In this document: positions 35,701-47,900 of the stretch, one piece after another
Layout of the letters: every line of letters begins with the position of its first letter
How positions within the stretch are numbered: the first letter of the stretch is position 1
Source: Nematostella vectensis
Lineage: Eukaryota > Cnidaria > Anthozoa > Actiniaria > Edwardsiidae
DNA: 64,000 nucleotides
NCBI RefSeq assembly: GCF_932526225.1
Contig: NC_064046.1
Span: 14,333,408-14,397,407 of the forward strand
Reading direction: 5' to 3'
Position numbers and translations under genes: made by a program
Notes under the pieces: model-generated
Database searches by the model: none
Told to the model about the DNA's origin: nothing
The model's input: only the letters and a program-made list of their open reading frames with translations

Positions 35701-38700
35701 CATCCAGTGTTGAATAAAATGTGTTCCCGAATTACCACTCTTCTGTTTCGTGTTTGCCAAAAAAATTATTCTTTTTTAAGGGGCAGTTTCATGGTAAGAG
35801 CTTTGCTATGGCTCTCCGGGGTGGACACAATGAATTTCAGGCAAATTCTAATATTGAATTATGAGCCTTTGGTCTGTGGGAGACTTAAATTCAAAGGAAA
35901 TGGCCACAAACTGTCAATAAACATAGTTTTTATTAAAATATTGCATATTATTTTAACAAGGCATTGACATTAAAGTTCAACTGTGTGTAGACAATTGAAA
36001 GCCTACAATAAACACTGACTCCAGACATGCGCAGTGCCATGATGCTGCCCCTTTAATGGGGGTGGTTAAATGCTGAAACCCAAAAAAATCAAAGGGAATG
36101 TTTCAAAACCCCATTTTCCATGAGAGTAGCTTTTCTCAACAGTATTGTTGTTAATTATTTTAATACATTGTTAACAATTTTCTTTATAGAGTCAACCTAT
36201 AAAAGATGATCTGCCTGTCTCTCACTGGAGGCCAACACTAAATTTTCATGTAATGTCAGAGAAAGTTGCATTTAATAGATATGCAATTCCAGGAGAAATA
36301 TTCTCTTTACTCAGGTATAGTAGAATGATGGGGAAGGTGATGATAAATATTCTCTTTACTCAGGTATAGTAGAATGATGGGAAAGGTGATGAGTTGCCTT
36401 TACAAGATGTTCAAGTCTGATGCCCATTTTTATAACTTTCTCCCCCCCAGGGATCTTGTAAATTTAAAAGAATTCTAAAAATCTGGGAAAAAACTAGGAA
36501 GGGTCAGAAAATGTATTTCTTAAACATTTTACAAAAATATAAGAATAAAAGCTGCAATATTATATTATATTGTGTCAAGTTCTGTCTATATATGGATGGT
36601 CGTCATTCCAAGAAAAAAATGGATAGGGGGTGGATTGAGTCACCTCTAACCAGTTTTATCTCAGATTTTTGGAATTTTTTTTAACCCCTTTGTTTTATTT
36701 CCTGGACAATGTACCTGAATTATCCTTAGATGGGTGGCAGAGAATCTGTTTCTGTGCACTTGCCATTTACTCAGGATTTCTAACTCATAGTACTGTAGAT
36801 GCGTTATCACATGGTCACATTTGTTTCTGCTTTCTCCTCAGAGTGGAATTTGCCATTTGCTGTATTTCTAACCCAATAGATGTTTTCCATGTAAAGTCAT
36901 ATTTCTTTCTGCTTTTCCCCAGAGTGACAGAGAATGAGCAGTACCTTCCAATAGTCTACATAGATGAGCTACAGGTAGTCTACAGACATATCCAGGTCAG
37001 TGTGTACTGACTGCCAGCACAAAGCTTCTATAAGCATAGTTTTACAATGCCTTAGGGAAAGGAAGCCGGACCGACTTTACCCAGAATTGCAGCCATAGGC
37101 TGAATTACTCTGAATTTACATTACACGGGGTCTTATTCGGACTGCTATATGCGCACTGTGCTGCCGCGCAGTTTACATGGATGAGAGAGTGTTGTCTTTT
37201 TTGATTATGCGGTCAAGTACAGACACTGAAGATGGACTCTGCCTTCTTCAGTGGTTCTTTAATGTCCCATAATAACAGGGTGGCTAGCTAGGTTTTTGCA
37301 AGAAAGGACTGCTTAGTCACACAGTCAGGACTGAAGATGAAGATGGACTCCGCCTTCTTCAGTGGTTCTTTAATGTCCCATAATAACAGGGTGGCTAGCT
37401 AGGTTTTTGCAAGACAGGACTGCTTAGTCACACAGTCAGGACTGCTTAGTCGACTCTGTGCCAGCACGTATCCCGGTCCTGACTCTGTGCCAGCACGTAT
37501 CCTGATAGAAGCCGCTGGCGAACTTGCCAGTCCAGTCTTATGACTCGGGCTCTCACCTGCCGCCTGGAAGGATGCCAACGTTACAGCCATCTTCAAGAAA
37601 GGCCACAGAGCGGACCCCAAGAATTATCGCCCAGTATCTTTAACATCTTTGATCTCTAAAGTCATGGAACACGTAGTCTGCAAGCATGTTACAAACCATC
37701 TTTGAGCGAATCAAATAATAACGCATCTCCAACACGGATTTCAGCAAGATCTTTCATGTGAGACTCAACTTTCTTCAGTGATCTACGACTGTGCCTCCAT
37801 TTTAAATGCCCATGGTCAAGTTGATGTTGTGTTTTTGGATTTTGCCAAGGCGTTTGACACTGTTCCCCATCAGTGTCTCCTCCTTAAAGCTCAATATTAC
37901 GGGATCAGGGGGAAACTACTCACTTGGCTTCATTGCTTCCTTACGGATAGAAGGCAACGTGTCGTTGTGAATGGGTCTTGTTCAGAATGGTCTCCATTGA
38001 CATGAGGAGTCCCCCAAGGCACTGTCTTAGGCCCGGTCTTATTCTTGCTCTTCATCAACGACATGCCAACTTGTCTGAAGTCGCATGTAAGGCTGTTTGC
38101 CGACGACAGTGTATTATACCGCCCAATCAACAGTGTCATCAGTAGGGGAGTACTCCTTATGCGGTTCCGTCTTCGAGAGCGTCACATGCCAAAAATACCC
38201 AGGCGTCTACATCACATCAAGCCTTCGTTGGGACATGCAAGCTGAGGAAGTTAAAAAGAAGGCGAATCAAGTCTTAGGAGTGCTACAGAGGAACCTTTCA
38301 TCGTGTTCATCGTGTTCCGAATCAAGGAGCGAGCCTACACATCCCTCGTCTGCCCCATCCTTGAGTACGGTTCGGTGGCATGGTCTCCACATACCAAGAG
38401 GGATATTAGCACGTTGGAATCTGTCCAGCGTGAAACACAACTTTACCACAGGGGATTACCAAAGAACAAGTAGCGTTACCCAAATGATTAATGTGTTAGG
38501 CTGGCAGTCACTCCAACATCGAAGAATAGTTAGTGACCTCGCACTTTTTTATAAGATAAACTCCGGCCTCGTCAAAATTGATTTTCCGCCTGATGTTTCA
38601 CCTAAGCCTGACGTCTGCTTCACAAGAACCAGTGCCTGTAATAGCTACCAATTTTCACTCCTCCGAGCTAAAATTAATGCTTTCCAGTTCTCCTTCTACT

Positions 38701-41700
38701 CACGCACTATCCCCGTCTGGAATGCTTTACCGCAGGCAGTTTTTCCCTGTCTACCATATGCAGCCAACTTTGTAGCGGCCTTACCTAGTGAGCTAATCCG
38801 ATGATGGGCTTTCATCGTGTTTTCCGTTTGTTTGCTATTGCATGTCACATTAAGTTATGCGCATCACAAGTGTTTTCATTGTATTATCATTGTTTTTGTA
38901 CATGTTGTCGTCCGTTATCGTTCTCACGCGCCAGCCTCCGCTGACCGCCAATTGCCGGATTAGCTTGCTAATGACAATTAAGTTATTTAAAGATTAAAAG
39001 ACATATTCATCAAGGGGGGATGCACGAGGGATACACAGTCCCCAGTGAAGAGAGCCAAGTTGAACTGACCTGGGTTCGTACCTTGGTCCTATTGCTTGCT
39101 TTGCTGCCTGAATAAATCTGAACATGGCAAGCATGGGCATGGCAAGAATTTGCTGAGGGAAGGTTTTCAAGGGTCTGCCCTTGACAATATTCTTTTGAAG
39201 ACCCTGTATGACAGTTTTGTCACTTTCTATTTATCTCTTTTTTCCTCAGCCTCTAAACAAGACTTCTCGTCAGATGCCTCTTAATCTCAAGTACTCTCCA
39301 ATATCTCTTGGTAAATTGCGCATATGGTCTGCTGTACATCAGTCCATGGGAATGATGAAAAATTTAGGTAAGTTACAGATGGCTTCCATTAGGCCTCCAT
39401 AATCTTCTATAGTGGGATATTGTGGTTCTTCTATAGTTGGATATTGTGGTTCTTCTATAGTGGGATATTGTGGTTCTTCTATAGTGGGATATTGTGGTTC
39501 TTCTATAGTGGGATATTGTGGTTCTTCTATAGTGGGATATTGTGGTTCTTCTATAGTGGAATATTGTGGTTCTTCTATAGTGGGATATTGTGGTTCTTCT
39601 ATAGTGGGATATTGTGGTTCTTCTATAGTGGGATATTGTCTGGTTCTTCTATAGTGGGATATTGTGGTTCTTCTATAGTGGGATATTGTGGTTCTTCTAT
39701 AGTGGGATATTGTGGTTCTTCTATAGTGGGATATTGTGGTTCTTCTATAGTGGGATATTGTGGTTCTTCTATTGTGGGATATCGTGGTTTGTGTTTCACT
39801 GGATGAGATCCATATACTTTCAGAGTTGGTAGAACTAGTTGATTCTCCATATTTGCTTGTATCAAATGGTATCCAGATCATATGTATAGCAAAAAGACAT
39901 GCATATCTTCTATTAGATAAAATCTGCAATATTGAGGTACATATTTTAGTCAACATTCACAAAAAAGTCCTTTAGCTCTGTAGCAACTACTTATCTAACC
40001 CTACCATCCCTTTTTCCAAATAAGCCAATCAGCCTTTGACTTCCAGATCCACCCCTGAGATCTATACATCTATCTTTATTTACAGGCTTCAAAGACAAGG
40101 ATCTGGACGAGATAAGGGGGTTATTCACAGACACCAATTTGTACTTACTTGGGCTGACATTTCTTATTTCAATATTTCATGTGAGTCAACCCCCCAAAAG
40201 TGTGCTATTTTATCTCTCACTTCTATAACTGCTTTCTATAACTGTGGTCTGGGACTAAGTGGGTAAGGTTTCCAGTCTCCTGTGCTCTCCAGCACCAACT
40301 GAAGAATGGAACTTTAGATGGTTCTTGAAACATTTTGACTGTTTCAAAATTATTTTCTAGTATTTGTATAATACTCAATTTGATCCCTGGCTACCATCCT
40401 AAAATTCTTGCTATCTGATAAGCACTGAACAGAAACACAATGAATCTTAGAAAATGAAGTAGATAATCCTGGCAACTTTACAGGGGGCATGTTTTTGTTT
40501 TTATAGAGTTGTCCAGGTTTGCATTTTATTATTTGTTGATAAAATATATGCAGGCCACTGTTCCATTATTTTTTTGCTTATTCAAAAAGGGCATGTGATG
40601 ATATTGAGATGACACAATTCGCAAAATCTAAGTTAGGCACCTTTTTTTGTATGTGAACCCACTCGGTTGAATTAAGATAGTTTTTTTTCCCTTTTACTTT
40701 TTTCTACAGCTTTTGTTCGATTTCTTGGCATTCAAAAATGCCAAGAAATGTTTTTTTTTCCTAAAGTTTACTTTTTCCTACAGCTTTTGTTCGATTTCTT
40801 GGCATTCAAAAATGATGTCAACTTTTGGCAGAATGCTGATTCTATGGTTGGTCTCTCATCTCGGACAGGTGAATCACATTAAAGCAAATAGCAACTGTTT
40901 TATGGTCATTAAGATCTGCTGGGGATGCTGGCCTGTTGTGAATAGGTACCCTATTCCAAGCAATTCACAATTATATGAGGATACCTAGATACATGCGATG
41001 TAATGGAGTACAGAGATTCTACAGTTAATTTGTAGTTTTTAGGCAGGTTCGCGTGTGATTGTGTGACCTGCCTAAAATCGCCTGCGGGGGGGGGGGGGGG
41101 AGTAACAGAAGTGAGAAGCAAAACAAAATCAAGTATTTTTTTTTGGGGGGGGGGGGGTAATATTCAAGTGAGATTTAAACATTTCTGGTGTTGCACTTGG
41201 GTCCTAATCAAAATCAATCATGTTTTTGCAAGCACTGCAGATCCATTTAATTGCTAACAGTTTTATCACTTATCTTGTAGTCATATGGCGCTGTGTTTGC
41301 AGTATCATCATCTTTCTTTATCTGATGGACGAAAAGGCCAGTCTGCTTGTTCTTTTTCCACAAGGGATAGGCTCTATCATAGAGGTCAGTAATATGGTTA
41401 TTAAATGTCGATGACCCACTCCTTTGTTATTGTCTATAATAAAAAAATACAGCGGTTTATTCGCAAACAAACTTCAAAATTACAATCTACGAATGAAGTC
41501 TGATATGTTATTGACCATATTTAATTGAAAATATACTGGTTACTCGCTTGAATTATCCGATTATTTGTGTGACTCGCCCATTGAGCGGGAGCATAAAATG
41601 GCGGTTTGATTGGCCTTCTTTCTAATGCATCAGTGAATTACGAAGAAGGGTGTAGAACATAATAATAGATAAAATACCCGGCCAGGCTGGCCGATAACGA

Positions 41701-44700
41701 ATTGGCCGTTAGAGGAGATGTCAGCTTGTTTTTTCTCTTTTAAATCCTTGAATGAGAGCTATTCCCGATCCCGTATCGTGTTCTCCACCAATAAAATACA
41801 ACATTGCTGACGAAAGAAATTGTTTATTGTTGAATTCTGAGATGTTCTCCCAAGAGAACTTTGAATAATTTTTGGGTGGTTTTTAAGGATATGCTATTTT
41901 GTCATTTAAGACCGAAATCATTTGTGTTGCAATTACTTTTAGGTTAAACATTAAACTGACTGGACTAAATTGATAAATTGACAGAATGTTGTGTAGACAC
42001 AGTGAATCCTGATAACTCGAACTTGGTTAACTCGATGCAAGTATCTTTTTCAAGGTACCGGTACGGTAATACGAGCAACAGAATCATCCAACTTGTCTCG
42101 CTTTCAACCAATCACAAACGTCAGAGATGTAGCTTGAGATGTGTGGCCGATCACAAACGTCAGAGATGTAGCTTGGGATATGTGGCGTCATTTTGCCGCT
42201 AGACATGTTGGTTCGTCGTAGTAATTCACGTAACATTCACAAGTTTTGTTGCAAAAAAAAACAATTTTTTTATTGAACGTATTACCGTACCTTTGTGTAA
42301 ATCCGCCTTAGCGCGCGAATTTCATGGCGAATATATAAGCACTATAAGCTTTAAATCTCTCTCATTTTAACATGCTCCGTATCTAGATGTGGAAGCTTAC
42401 TAAAGCTTTGAAGGTGACAATCATCTGGAGGGGAGCCAAACCCACATGGAAGGTTTGTAACGCAATACTTGCAATGGAACCGACATTTGACTTCAGTCTG
42501 TTCCTTGTCTTTGCACCTAATTTTCGTTTTGAATGTCTCTGAATTTCGCAAGTTTGGCGAAAGATCAACCCAAGAAAAACAGACGGATGAATTCGATGGC
42601 GAGGTATGTACCATTTATTAAAGTGGTTTTCATACCCCTTTGGTCAGCTTTTAGTAACTGCCCCCTAAGACATAAAATATTTTTCTCTTTTTCTCACAAG
42701 AAATAAAAATGGCCGAAGGCAAGTCTTTTAGCACCCTTTAGTTACCCTTGTTTTTATTGTTTATTGCGCCCCACTTCGAAATTGCGATCCTCTTGCAATG
42801 TCTATATTGCTAGGCCCTGCACTACTTCAATTAAGTTGTTTATTTCATTTTACTGCAGGCCCTGTATTACCTTAAATACGTCATGTATCCCCTGGTCGTT
42901 GCAAGCGCTGTTTATTCTCTTCTGTATCATCCACAAAAAAGGTAACACGTTTCATCTGAAAGAGGTGCGAATTTTAGGGGTGTTAAGGGTGGCATATCAG
43001 ATAATGAGGTGAAGGGGGGGAATGAAGGATTAGGGGAGGAACATATCAGATAATGAGGTGAAGGGGGGGATGAAGGGTTAGGGGAGGGGCATATCAGATA
43101 ATGAGGTGAAGGGGGGGATGAAGGGTTAGGGGAGGGGCATATCAGATAATGAGGTGAAGGAGGGGATGAAGGGTTAGGGGAGGGGCATATCAGATAATGA
43201 GGTTAGGGGAGGGGCATATCAGATAATGAGGTGAAGGGGGGGATGAAGGGTTAGGGGAGGGGCATATCAGATAATGAGGTGAAGGGGGGATGAAGGGTTA
43301 GGGGAGGGGCATATCAGATAATGAGGTGAAGGGGGGGATGAAGGGTTAGGGGAGGGGCATATCAGATAATGAGGTGAAGGGGGGGATGAAGGGTTAGGGG
43401 AGGAACATATCAGATAATGAGGTGAAGGGGGGGATGAAGGGTTAGGGGAGGGGCATATCAGATAATGAGGTGAAGGGGGGGATGAAGGGTTAGGGGAGGG
43501 GCATATCAGATAATGAGGTGAAGAGGGGGGATGAAGGGTTAGGGGAGGGGCATATCAGATAATGAGGTGAAGGGGGGGATGAAGGGTTAGGGGAGGGGCA
43601 TATCAGATAATGAGGTGAAGAGGGGGGGTGAAGGGTTAGGGGAGGGGCATATCAGAAAATGAGGTGAAGGGGGGGATGAAGGGTTAGGGGAGGGGCATAT
43701 CAGATAATGAGGTGAAGGGGGGATGAAGGGTTAGGGGAGGGGCATATCAGATAATGAGGTGAAGGGGGGATGAATGGTTAGGGGAGGGGCATATCAGATA
43801 ATGAGGTAAAGGGGGGGGATGAAGGATTAGGGGAGGGGCATATCAGATAATGAGGTGAAGGGGTGAATGAAGGGTTAGGGGAGGGGCATATCAGATAATG
43901 AGGTGAAGGGGGGGATGAAGGGTTAGGGGAGGGGCATATCAGATAATGAGGTGAAGAGGGGGGATGAAGGGTTAGGGGAGGGGCATATCAGATAATGAGG
44001 TGAAGGGGGGGATGAAGGGTTAGGGGAGGGGCATATCAGATAATGAGGTGAAGAGGGGGGATGAAGGGTTAGGGGAGGGGCATATCAGATAATGAGGTGA
44101 AGGGGGGGATGAAGGGTTAGGGGAGGGGCATATCAGATAATGAGGTGAAGAGGGGGGATGAAGGGTTAGGGGAGGGGCATATCAGATAATGAGGTGAAGG
44201 GGGGGATGAAGGGTTAGGGGAGGGGCATATCAGATAATGAGGTGAAGAGGGGGGGTGAAGGGTTAGGGGAGGGGCATATCAGAAAATGAGGTGAAGGGGG
44301 GGATGAAGGGTTAGGGGAGGGGCATATCAGATAATGAGGTGAAGGGGGGATGAAGGGTTAGGGGAGGGGCATATCAGATAATGAGGTGAAGGGGGGATGA
44401 ATGGTTAGGGGAGGGGCATATCAGATAATGAGGTAAAGGGGGGGGATGAAGGATTAGGGGAGGGGCATATCAGATAATGAGGTGAAGGGGTGAATGAAGG
44501 GTTAGGGCAGGGGCATATCAGATAATGAGGTGAAGGGGGGATGAAGGGTTAGGGGAGGGGCATATCAGGGGCATATCTTTCTTTCTTTCCTTCTTTCTTT
44601 TTTTCTTTCTTCTTTCTCTCTTTCTTTCTTTCTTTCTTTCTTTTTTTCTTCTTTCTCTCTTTCTTTCTTTCTTCCTTCCTTTCTTCCTTCCTTCCTTCCT

Positions 44701-44817
44701 TCCATCCTTCCTTCCTTTCTTCCTTCCTTTCTTGCTTTCTTTCTTTCTTCTTCTTTTTCTTCTTCTCTTTCTTTCTTTCTTTCTTTCTTTCTTCTTCTCT
44801 TTCTTCTTCTCTTTCTT

Positions 44818-44909
<92 letters not shown>

Positions 44910-47900
44910 CCTTTCTTTTTTTCTTTCGTTCTTCTAAAAAGGGAGTTTTCTCTTTCAGCTGGTATTCATGGACTATCAACAGCCTGGTGAACGGTAAGTA
45001 GTTGTGTTACAGTGATATTGACTAAAATCTTCCTACTTCCAGTGTTTGGATATTAAATAGAACATCTACTTTAGGAGATTTGGCTCGTGTGGACCTATGA
45101 GTTGTGCATATCTCCCTCCCTCACTCACTGCAATTATCTTCTTCTTTTTAGGAATCTACGTACTAGGGTTTCTCTTTATGATGCCTCAGCTCTTTGTTAA
45201 CTACCGGGTAAGTAACGAAAACTCCGTAGCAGGGGTGAGTGCACATGCCCCTCCATAATTTCAAAAAAATCAACGAAAATGACCAGTAAGGGAGTGGCTG
45301 TACCCCCGATGATTTCTAAATGTTTCTTTATCCCCCCCCCCCCAATACTTCGAGGCCTGCTACCGCTCTGGCAGGATCTATAGCAAGGGAGGGGGGGAGG
45401 GGTAAGGGGGCAACTACTATCCTAGGTGAGCAAAGACGTACCAGACAACGAGGGTATGACCGTAACAAGGGTATGTAGGGGACTAGCTGGGTGGGGGGAA
45501 CGTCAGCTTTTACTGTGTAATGAGGGTACATGGGGTCGTAGCTACTTAGGGGCGAAGGACGTAGCTACTCAGGGGTGAAGGGCGTAGCTACTCAGGGGTG
45601 AAGGGCGTAGCTACTCAGGGGTGAAGGGCGTAGCTACTCAGGGGTAAAGAGGAAAGGAAAAAGGTGAGAGAGGAAAGAGAAATTGACGATCTTTTTTGGG
45701 GGGCGATGGCATTGTGACGTCACATGCGTATCAAACAGTCATTTTTAATAAACTGTTCTTACTTTTAGCTGAAGTCAGTCGCCCATTTGCCCTGGAGAGC
45801 GTTTATGTACAAGGTCAGTACTGTTGCCTCAGTAAGGAAGTCAGGATTAGCAAAACAACATTGGGATAATGGAATAGAATCACACGTTATGTCCCGATGG
45901 ATACCATACCATACCAGTATACTAGCACTCAGGTCACAAACAGTGTATTTTTGATATTCTCTTGCATAATCGTCCTCAGGCTTAGTTCACACGTTGTATT
46001 ATCCATGAGCCGTATTCAATACAAATGCGCGCAAATGAAGATGGTACAGTTAACTTGGTTTATTTGCATAAGTTTCTAGGGAAGAAGAACACCACGATTG
46101 TATACATGTACATCCAAAGTTCATTTCATGAATAAGAGCGGGAAAATATAACTAAGATAATCATTTGCGTTAAAATCTCACCCCTTGATGCGTGCGGGGA
46201 GCCCTAAGGCCCTGTCACACGTCGACTTTTCGGCTGCAACTTGTCTCGCAAAAAAAAATTGTTGCAGGTCGCACGCCCCCTGTCACACGTGAAGTTTTTC
46301 CTGCGACTTGAAACGATTTGTTGCAGAAAGTAGAAGAGCGTTCTACTTTTCGTGCGACTTTGAGAAATGCAAAACAAGTTGCAAAGGGGGTGTCACACGC
46401 AAAAAATGCGCGTGCGACCTGCAACAATTTTTTGCGAGACCGGTCGCAAGAGAAAAAACGTACGTGTGACAGGGCCTTTAGCATCCGTCTTGTATGGCTC
46501 CAAATCCCGTTTCCTAATCTTTGTTATCCCGAATATTTTTTTCCTCATAACCCGATCCCCGCCATTAACCCATTGACCCCTTGCTATTTTTTAACTGAAT
46601 TTACAAAAAAAAAGACTAAAAACGGATTCCTCCTTCCACTCCCCAGTTTTAAACCGCCCATCAGAGTCAAACACCCCTGCACCTAGTCAGCGGTATCGAA
46701 CAGTGCTTCCCAACACTACAGTGCTTTGCGGTCCCATCTCTAATGCCTTGTTACTGTGCTAATCGTAGCACAAGTTGATAGTTGCCTATTTTTCATAAAA
46801 AAAAACAAAGTTATGAGCATATTGGAAGAGTGCCTTAGGATATCATTAAGTCTATTGGGGCATAATAAAGTGCTGTGCTTATGGATATTTGCAAGCAAAG
46901 GTGTATTCATGGGGGTTTTTTTGAAGGAGGGGGGTTGCCTTGCCTGGACGAGAAAATAATTTTCTAATGAATCACCACAGCTCTCCTAAATGCTGTCTTT
47001 TCTGAAACCAAATTGATCACAAGATAGTTTATTAGTTTACTGCTAGGTCTGTATGACCTGGAATTGTTTTGTTTGGCTTTGGGTTAAAAAGACTTAAAAA
47101 GTGTGGTGTGGTTTTCAGAGTTTTGTTGATAGGGTGAATTCTGCTGTTTTTCTTGATCGATTTAAAAATTTGTCTAAGAACCTGAGCTATATTATTTGAT
47201 TGAAGAATAGTTGCTATCACCTTGGATGGATGCTTACCTTCAAGACCATTTATCTTGCCTGTGTTTTGAACTCAGTGTGTTTATTTTTCATTTATGATTT
47301 TTGGGGGGGTTGTGGGTACCTCTCAAAGCCGATACAGCCGGTTGTCTGAGGGGTCAATGGGATTAATCAACATCAGAAAGCGTTCAGCTCCAACGCTTTC
47401 AATAGGGAAGGGATATAGGCCTAGACGGATTATTCTTGAAAAATGACCTTAAATTCTTTCCGGGACTTCTCCAAAAAGGTCCAAAATTCGCAAAGCTTCC
47501 CAAAGGCCCGTTTTAATTCCATATCCATTCAGCTTTAAGTGCATGCTAAATCCATAAATGTGAAAACCAATATCAATATCAAAAACTCAATACTAATATC
47601 ATTATGCTAGTGCCACCATCATGTGGCAAGATCGTGACCAATTAAAGAGTCAGGCCCTTGCACGTTTGATAAATACTGTTTAAAATATTTAAACAAATAC
47701 ACTCGCGCATGCGCAATTGACTGTAGTTCCAAGAATCAACGCCATAATCCAAGTAATATAAGTAATATAAAAGTTAGTCGTATGAGTATAAATCTGTTAC
47801 TAATTGTGGGAATGAAATTCTATTATGGCGGATTCAAGACGCGAGATTCAAGATTTAAGACCGAGGTACCATAATAATGATGTACTTTTGGTGTCGGCCG

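Noticed and set aside
37778-38804. Two moderate frames as host genes
   Set aside because: They are fragments of a LINE reverse transcriptase interrupted by stops and frameshifts.
40710-40783. Upstream acceptor as the true start of CLPTM1L exon 8
   Set aside because: It would insert 74 bases and shift the frame. Only the acceptor at 40783/40784 yields the conserved [11 protein letters not shown] continuation.
44518-44979. Lys/Glu/Arg-rich minus-strand frame
   Set aside because: It is the antisense of a TTTC/CTTC microsatellite with no unique sequence.
46215-46686. Frames crossing 46206-46479
   Set aside because: They run through a palindromic MITE. Frames on both strands reflect the inverted repeat and not coding.
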